From Verrucomicrobiia bacterium (GTDB taxonomy: Bacteria; Verrucomicrobiota; Verrucomicrobiia; Verrucomicrobiales; DEV007), in assembly GCA_020440025.1 (NCBI GenBank), contig JAGROX010000014.1:1-40281 (forward strand): DNA of 40,281 nucleotides, given 5' to 3'. The position numbers were made by a program, and so were the translations under genes. This document shows, one piece after another, positions 1-9,000 of the stretch. The notes under the pieces are model-generated. The model was not told the origin of the DNA and did no database searches. It saw only the letters and a program-made list of their open reading frames with translations. Numbering within the stretch: the stretch's first letter is position 1; every line of letters starts with the position of its first letter.

Positions 1-3000
1 AACTCTCGTCTTCGTAGTCATCGACTCCGACGGCGGGATTGTCGAAATCTCCGTCACCACCGCGCTCGTCGGCATCGGAGCCGTCGACTACCTCGGCATC
101 GAGAGAGGTCCATTCGACATCGGCCTCGTTGATCAGATCCTGACCATCGCGCACCGTGGAGAGAACGGTGGTGTCGTAGGTGAGAGTGATGCGGTCCCCG
201 GCGGCAAGGTCGAAGCCGGAACCCGCCTGAACGATCTGGCCAGCGGTCACTGTGAAGAAGCTGCTAACATCGACACTGCCCGTGCTCAGGGTGGCGGTGA
301 AGCTGCCGAGATCGACGTTCAATTCGGCCGGAAGGAGATCCCGGAAGGTGAGATCAAAGGCGTTGATGTCAGAGGTGTTCTCGATCACCACCTCATAGGT
401 GATGGTGTCGCCAGCGTCGGGATTTGCCGGAGCGGTCGTGATCGATTTCGCGACCGTGACGGTGGGTTCGACAATTTCCACGTCGACGTTGGCCTCGCGG
501 ATGACCTCGTCATCTGCTTCACCATCGTTGTCCACGTCCTCGAGGACCGTCAGGCGACCAAGGTTGTTGACCACATCGCCATCCTGGTTTTCGACCACAT
601 TGACGACCACTGCGTCGATCTCGATCCGAATCTGTCCATCCTCGGGATTGGTTCCTGAGGCATCATTGACGATCTGGCCGAAATCGATCGCGATCTGATC
701 GGTGTAGGTGTCGACGTTGCTGTCGGTCAGCGTTGGGACAACTGAGGCGAAACCGCCGGGGACGGAGGTCGTCAAATTCGAGCCCCCGGTGATGCGAACG
801 GCGCGAATGTCGAGGATACCATTGGCCAACGAAAGGATGTCGGCTACCTGAACGCTGGGCGTGGTGCCTTCCCCGATGGAAGCGGTGAGGACATAGGTTA
901 CCGTTTCTCCGATGGTCAGGTCAGTGATCGTCGGACTGGTGCCATTCGCGGCGGTGGTATGGGCGGCGGAGGTGCTGCCGATGACCTTGGTGAACCCATA
1001 TTGGGGAGAAAGATTGGCCACGACCGTGGTGGAATCCTCGTTTTCGTAGTCATCGGGATTGGTGACTGCGGCGGGATTGTCGAAGTCGCCATCGCCACCG
1101 CGTTCGTCGGCTTGAGTGCCGTCGAGAGAGGTCCACTCGACGTCGGCCTCATTGATCAAGTTCCGCCCGTCGGTGACAGTGGACAGGATGATCGCGTCAT
1201 AGGTGATGGTGATGCTTTCGCCATCGGCTAGGTCGAAGCCCCCCCCGAAATGGGTGATGCTGTTGGCGGTTCGGACAAAGCGACCATCCACCCCAAAGCC
1301 GGACGGCTGCAGCGTGGCGGAGAACGTGGCAGTCTGCAGATTCAGATCGGCCGGCAGGAGGTCCTGGAAAGTGACTTCAAAGGCATCGACCCCGGAGTTG
1401 TTTTCGATGACGACCTGATACGAGATGATATCGCCAGCATTCGGGTTTGCCGGGGCAGTGATCACGGATTTGGTAACCGTGACTTCGGGTTCGACGATCT
1501 CGACGTCGACGGTGTCGGTGATTTCCTGTTGCTCCTGATTGCCATCGCCATCGATATCCTGGAGGAAACGGAGTTGACCGGTGTTGGTCACCACATCGCC
1601 GCTCTGGTTTTCGAGATCGTTGACGACGACGGCTTCGATCAGGATGACGATCTGCTCGTCCTCGGGATTGATGATGAGGGACGGATCGTTGACGATGGTG
1701 TTGAAGTCGATCTGAACACTGTCGTTGTAACCATCGGCACCGAGGGCATCCGAGATGGCGACGTCGGCGTCCCAGGCCCGACTATCGGAGCGGGAGAGGG
1801 CCGCTCCGGCAGTTACGGTGACGTTGCGAATATCGAGGCGTCCATTGGCGATCGAGAGAGTGTCGAGAATCTGGACGGCATCGGTAGTGCCGCGACCGAT
1901 GGTAGCGGTGAGTCGGTAGACGACTGTTTCGCCGATGGTCAGGTCAGTAATGGTGGCGCTGGTTCCCCCGTTGATGCCGGTGTGAGTCGCTGAAGTGCTC
2001 TCGATGCTCTTGGTGAAGGCGTAGACCGGATCGAGATCGACACGGAAGGTCTGCGAGGATTCGACCTCGTAATCGTTCGGGTCGAGTGGCCCTGCCGGAT
2101 TGTCCGGATCGCCGTCGCCGCCTCGCTCATCGGCATTGACACCACTGATGGAGGTCCATTCGACGTCGACCTCGTTGACGAGATCCTGACCATCGCGAAC
2201 TGTCGGGAGTATGGTGGCATCGTAGGTGATCGTGATACGATCTCCCGCTGCCAGAGTGAATCCGGTGCCGACCTGATTGATGTCATCAGTTGTGACCGCA
2301 AACCAGGAGGCCACATTGCTCAAGCCAGATTGGCGGATGGCAGTGAAGCTTCCGGTATCGAGATCGAGCTCGGCCGGGAGGATATCCTGGAAGGTGATGT
2401 CGAAGGCGTCAATGTTTGACCTGTTCTCGATCACGATCTCGTAGCTCACGCTGTCACCGGCATCCGGGTTGGCGGGGATTGAGGTGATCGATTTGGTGGC
2501 GGAGATCGCAGGCTCAACGATCTCTACATCGACGTTGGACTCGCGGACAACGGAGTCGTCGGCGTTGCCGTCGTTGTCCGTATCTTCGAGCACGGTGAGG
2601 CGACCGAGGTTGTTGATGACGTCGCCATCCTGGTTTTCGAGAACATTGACGACTACCGCGTCGATAAAGATGCGGATCTGTTCGTCCTCGGGACCACCGG
2701 AAAGCGTGGGATCATTGACCACGGAACCGAAGTCGATGCGGACCTGATCGTCATAGGTATCCACATTGGAATCGGTGATGACGGGAGTCGAAGAAGTCAC
2801 CATCACGGCGGCCCCGGTTTCGATGCGCACATTGCGGATGTCGAGAATGCCGTTGGTCAGGGCGAGGAAATCCTCGATGATGACGCTGGGCGTGGTGCCA
2901 CGGCCGAGTTGCGCGGTGAGCTGGTAGGTGACGGTCTCGCCGATCACCAGGTCGGTGATGGTGGCAGAGGTGCCAAATGCGGTGCCGGTGTGGCTTTCAG

Positions 3001-6000
3001 AGGTCGAGAAAACCGACTTCGTGAAATCATAGAGCGGGGAGAGTTCGCCGGTGATTTCGGCGGTGTCTTCGTCCTCGTAGTCGTCGACACCGGTGGCGGG
3101 AGTATCGAAATCGCCATCACCGCCGCGTTCGTCAGCGTCGGAACCGTCGGTGGCTTCCGCGTTGAGTGATGTCCACTCGATGTCCACTTCGTTGAGAAGA
3201 CTCTGCCCATCGGTCACCGTGGACAACACGGTCGCGTTGTAGGTGATGGTGATGGATTGTCCCGCCGCGAGATCGAATCCGGTTCCCGCGTGAGTGATGC
3301 CACCGGCAGAGACCGTGAAGAAGCTGGCGACGTTGAACAGATCGCTCCGTTCAGCGATGAAAGATCCGGTATTCAGTGACATCGCGGCCGGCAATTGATC
3401 GCGAAGCGTCAGATCGAAAGCATCGATGTCCGAAGTGTTGGTGATGACGATCTGGTAGCCGACGACATCGCCCGCATCGGCTTCCGTGGTGCCGAGGGGA
3501 ATGGATTTGGCTACCGTGACCGTGGGCTCGACGATCTCCACGTCGACGGTGTCAGTGATGGTGCGGGTGTCATCAGCGTTTCCGTCGTTGTCGCTGTCTT
3601 CGAGGAAGGAAAGAGTGCCGGTATTGGAGACGACATCACCGTCCTGGTTTTCGATGGTGTTGACGACGACCGCCTGAATGAGGACGACGATTTGTTCGTC
3701 GGCTCCGGTACCGGAAGCATCGTTGACGACGGTGCCGAAATCGATCTGGACACTGTCGTTGTAGCCATCGGTGCCGAGAGCATCGGTAATAGAGACATCG
3801 GCATCCCAAGCCCTCGCATCCGATCGAGAAAGAGCTGAGCCAGCCGTCACGGTGACGCTGCGAATGTCGAGACGACCATTGGCAATGTCGAGCGTATCGA
3901 AGATCTGGACCAATGGCGTGGTGCCGCGACCGAGGGTTGCGGTGAGACGATAGGTGACCACTTCGCCGATCGTCAGGTCGGTGATGGTGGCATTGGTCCC
4001 GTTGATGATGCCGGTATGGGCGGCCGAGGTGCTGTCAATGACCTTGGTAAAGGCATAGAGCGGCGAGAGTTCGCCGGTGATTTCGGCGGTATCCTCGTCC
4101 TCGTAGTCGTCGACGCCGGTGGCGGGAGTATCGAAATCGCCATCACCGCCGCGTTCGTCAGCGTCGGAACCGTCGGTGGCTTCCGCGTTGAGTGATGTCC
4201 ATTCGATATCCACTTCGTTCAACAGGCTCTGGCCGTCGGTGACGGTGGACAACACGGTCGCGTTGTAGGTGATGGTGATGGATTGTCCCGCCGCGAGATC
4301 GAATCCGGTTCCCGCGTGAGTGATGCCACCGGCAGTGACCGTGAAGAAGCTGGCGACGTTGAACAGATCGCTCCGTTCAGCGATGAAAGATCCGGTATTC
4401 AGTGACATCGCGGCCGACAATTGATCGCGAAGCGTTAGATCGAAAGCATCGATGTCCGAAGTGTTGGTGATGACGATCTGGTAGCCGACGACATCGCCCG
4501 CATCGGCTTCCGTGGTACCGAGGGGAATGGACTTGGCTACCGTGACCGTGGGCTCGACGATCTCCACGTCGACGGTGTCAGTGATGGTTTGCTGTTCCTG
4601 GATGCCATCGCGATCGATGTCTTCGAGGAAACGTAGTTGGCCGGTGTTGGTGATGACATCGCCATCCTGATTTTCGAGGCTGTTCACCACGACAGCTTGG
4701 ACGAGGATCACGATCTGTTCGGCGGCTCCGGTGCCGGAGGCGTCATTGACGACGGTGCCGAAGTCGATTTGGAGCCTGTCATCATAGCCATCCGTCCCGA
4801 GAGAATCAGTGACAGTGATATCCGCGTCCCAGGCCCGTCCATCCGTTCGCGAGAGGGCGGAACCGGCGGTCACGGTGACATTGCGGATGTCGAGACGACC
4901 GTTGGCAATGTCGAGGGTGTCGAGAATCTGAACCAGATCCGTCGTGCCGCGTCCGATCGTGGCGGTGAGGCGGTAGGTGACGACTTCGCCAATGGTGAGG
5001 TCGGTGATGGTCGGGCTGGTGCCATCAAGGATGCCGGTGTGGCCGGCAGAGGTGCTTTCAATGGTTTTGGTGAACGCGTAGGTCAGATCGGCGCGGAATT
5101 GGGCACTGTCCTCGGCTTCGTAGTCGTTCGGATTGGCGGGGTTGACGGGATTATTGGGATCGCCATCGCCGGTCCTCTCGCCCGCCACGACGCCGTCCAT
5201 GGTGGTCCACTCGATGTCGGCTTCGTTCACGAACAGATCGCCGTCTTTGACGGTCGCGGGGACGGAAACGTTGTAGGTGATGACCACCTCGTCGCCACCG
5301 GCGATGTCGAGAGCGCCCGGGATCGCGGTGATGCTGCCGCCAGCCGTCACAGTAAACAGGGTTGAAACGTCGGCTTGAGAGGGTTGACCCGGATTCAGGG
5401 TCGCGGTGAAGGTTCCGGGAAGGAAAGTCAGTCCAGTCGGCGTTTGATCGATGAAAGTGACATCATAGGCCGTCTCGGCGCTGGTGTTGTCGACCACGAT
5501 CCGGTAACTCACCACGTCGCCGGCATCGGGCGTGGCTTGAATCGCGGAGAATGATTTGTCCACCGTGAGCGTGGGCTCGACAATGGTGATGACGGTATCG
5601 AGATCACCGGTGCTGTCGGCCAACACATTGGTCGTCGTGCCATCTTCATCGGTGTAAGAAAAGACGGCCGTGTTGTTGAGCGTGTCCGTTTCCTGATTGG
5701 TCAGGATGTTTTCCACCCGGAGACGGTAGCGAATCTCAATGGTTCCGTTGTTCAGTCCGTTGGCGGCGCCGGTGTTGTTGAAATCGACAAAATCAAAATC
5801 GAAACGCATCGTCTCGCTGGATGCGGTTCCGGGATCCGTGTGAGTGAAAAACGTGGCGTTCGATTCATCCAGCAGACCGGCCGTTCCGACGGTGATCCCG
5901 GCGCTCGGAGTGACCGTCAGGGAGCCGGCGACAAAGGCAAAACCGGAATCAATGGTGTCCAGAATCCAGGCATCGGGCGAGCCGACCCGGCCTTCCGGCA

Positions 6001-9000
6001 CTTGCAGAGTGATGACGTATTCGACTTCCTCACCGATGGTGAAATTCTTGTCGGCGGGATTTGCCAGCACCTTGCTCAGGACTGGACTCGGGGTGGTGAA
6101 GGCGTCGTTGGCGGAAGTGCTGTAGAGGCGTTCTCCGCTCTCGGTGTTCGGAGTTCCCGATTCGTTGCCGGTGGTGTTGTCGCCGACTCCGTTGTCGGTG
6201 CCGTCGTCCGGCAGGGAACTATAGGCGAGGGTGGCGGTGTTGGTCACCGTTTCGTCAGAATGAATCTGATCGGCGCCGGTGTCACGGACGCGGGCCTGGA
6301 AGGTGATCTGGAAGGATTCGCCGGGGGCGAGTTGATCAATCCGGACATCGATGTTCTGCCCGATGACGGTGTTGGAAACGACGGTCGATCCGCCGGGCAA
6401 TCCGACGACCGTGACTGCTCCCCCCACGATTTCCAGTTCCGCAGGAACGGCGTCTGCGATTCGAAGGTCGAATGCGGTCGCGGTGTTGGCCGCGCTGGAA
6501 GCGACGACGTTCAGCGTGTAGGTGATGAGATCTCCGGCATCGGCGGTGGTCACGCCACCATCCGATTTGGTGAGGGTCAGGACCGGTTCCACCACTGTCA
6601 GGGGAACGGCGAGCGGGCTGCCGAGGTTGACTCCACCCTCGCGCAGTTGCACCGAGTTGGTCAGGACGTCTCCGCGGACATTGCCCACATCGTTCCGAAC
6701 GATGGTGTTGTAGCGGATCACGATGTATTCGGGAGTGGAATCTGTCTCCAGATTGGTGAGGTCGCCGAAATTGAAGGTGACCTGATTGGTCGTGCCGTTG
6801 TAGCTGACTAGGGCGGGATCGAGCGCGTAGGTGGTGCCATCTGCCGGTGGCATCAGAGGATTGCTAGCGACCAGATTGCCAGGTACGGTGAATCCTTCCA
6901 AGGCTATCTCGAGATCATTGGTGGCGGCATCGATCCAGAACAGGCCAGGATCGAGCGTATCGACGAGTTGCAGCTGAGAGTTCAACGCCTGAGGCAGGCG
7001 AATGCGGACCTCATAGCGAACCACTTCGCCGATGGCTCCAGAGACGGTGCCCGCAGTGGAGGTGTCTTGGCTGGTGTGAGCCTCGGAGGTGTCGGTGATC
7101 ACTTTGTCGATCCCAACAGGATTGCCCACCGTGACATTGACAACGGACGAAACGAGGTAGTCGTTGGCAGCGAGGCCGGGATCGGTGGGATCGCCGGTTC
7201 GCTCCACCGCAGTCGTGTAGACGGTGTTGGCGGGGTTGAGATTGACGTTCAAGGCACCGGTGCCGAACGTCAGCGCGGGATTCGCACTCGTGGGATCAAA
7301 CCCGGTGTAAGCTCCTCCACCCGGAGTGTCTGGCAGGCTAGTGAATTCGACTCTGGCGGTGTTCGGGATCACCCTGTCGGTGGGCAGTCCGTCATCGATT
7401 CTGACGGTAACTTCGATCTCGGAGAATTCTCCGACGGCGAGCCGGGCCCAGGTGGCCACTATTTCGCCCTCCGGTCCGCTGGCTGGGAGGAATTGGAGTG
7501 AACTTGCATCCGGAGCAACGCCGATTCCGTTCCAGACGGCGCTGGCTGCCACGTAGGCGACATCGGTGGGTAGCAAGTCGCTCAGGGAGACATTGTAGGC
7601 CTCCGAGACATTCACATTCGAGTTGTTGTTCGAAATGCGAATCCGATAGGTGATTTCCTGGGCTCCCTCGACCGTGGCTACGGAGCCAACGACCGACTTG
7701 GTGACCCGCACATCCGGCTCCACTACGCGGACAGAGATCTGGCTTTGTACCGATTGATCCACCGTATCCAGGGTCCAATGGAGTTCGGCATCGTTGTTTC
7801 GATTATTTCCAATCTGGTTGGCCGTGGTATCGAGAACGACCGCGCGATAGGTAACGACAATGTTTTCAGCGACCGCGTTGTCAGTATTGCTATTGACGAT
7901 AGTGCCGAGACCGGCGACCCCAGCGGTCGCGTAGCCGAGTTCGAGTTGACGGGCGGTGCCATTGAAGTATCCCACCACATCGGAATTCAAATTGCCGGAG
8001 GGCGAACTGAGGCCTGGACTGACGATGATGCTGTCAATGCCGACGAACGCCATGCCGGAGGGCAGGGAATCGATCACCTGTGCTCCGTTCAAGGTCCCTT
8101 CGGGAATGCGAAAAGTCACCTGATAGGTCACCACTTCACCAATCGCGACCTCTCGGTTGCCGTCGGTGTTGTTGGTGTCGTCATGGCTGGTGTTGATGAT
8201 GACTTTGCTAGCAGCCGGCCGAGACATGGTTGCGGTGGCCGTGTCCTGCAGTTCGCCGGGATCGGCAAAATCGAAACCGCCTTCGCTCGCGGCATAGGTC
8301 TGCACTTCGGCAACATTGGTCAGGGTCTCCAGCGAGGTGACGGTGTTCTGTACGACGAGATCGTAGGCGATGACGATGAGATTTTGTCCGCTGGTCCCGT
8401 GGTAGGCATCGAGAGCGCCCTGATTGGCGGCGGGATCGATCAACTCGAGAGGAGTCGAGAGAAGATCGCCGGTATAGTCCACTCCCGAGGTCAGAAGCGC
8501 GCCGTCGCCATAGGAAACGCGGAGATTTGCGCCGCCTCCCGGGATGGCGAAGCCAGCCGGAATGGTGTCGGAGATCGAAACATCGAAGGCTCCGTATTGG
8601 CTGGTCCCAGTGTTTTCCACCACCACGAAAAAGGTGACGGTATCTCCGGCGTCGATGTTGGAGAGATTGGCGTCGATCGCTTGACTGGCCAGTCCATCGG
8701 AAGTGATGGTTCCGGTGAACGCATTGGCGGAGCCGGGCGCGTTGAAGGTGACGCCAGCCGGGCCGACAGGGGCGCTGAACGAACCGGACGGATTTGTCAC
8801 TGAGGTGATGCCCTTTTTGATGTTCAGCTTAGGCTGGACGAGGATGATTTGAGCGATCTCGTCAGTCTCGGTGGACGTTCCCGGAGTGTTTTGCTCGGTT
8901 GAGGCCACCTGATTGGTGAAGAAAAGACGATCCGCAAATTCGCCGTCGATCACGGGAACGGTCACGAGAAGTTCCAAGGTGGTCGTCTGAGAGTCGAAAC

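Larger units (their letters stand above)
1..5600 (-). repeat. Five tandem coding supermodules of about 1.02 kb
   Basis: Within the giant gene, the junction encoding a variant of VDVEIVEPxVTVxKS recurs near 480, 1500, 2520, 3540 and 4560 on the plus-strand scale, with a more diverged one near 5590. The spacing is about 1,020-1,026 bp. Each unit encodes two DUF11-like domains: one ending in an acidic DADERGGDGDFD-type loop, the other carrying a DxDxDG-type loop before VEIVEP. Diverged units continue upstream in the gene to about 8,800. Confidence 0.85.

Noticed and set aside
1-5600. Regular repeats suggesting a CRISPR array or satellite
   Set aside because: The period is about 1,020 bp, in frame, and encodes protein domains.
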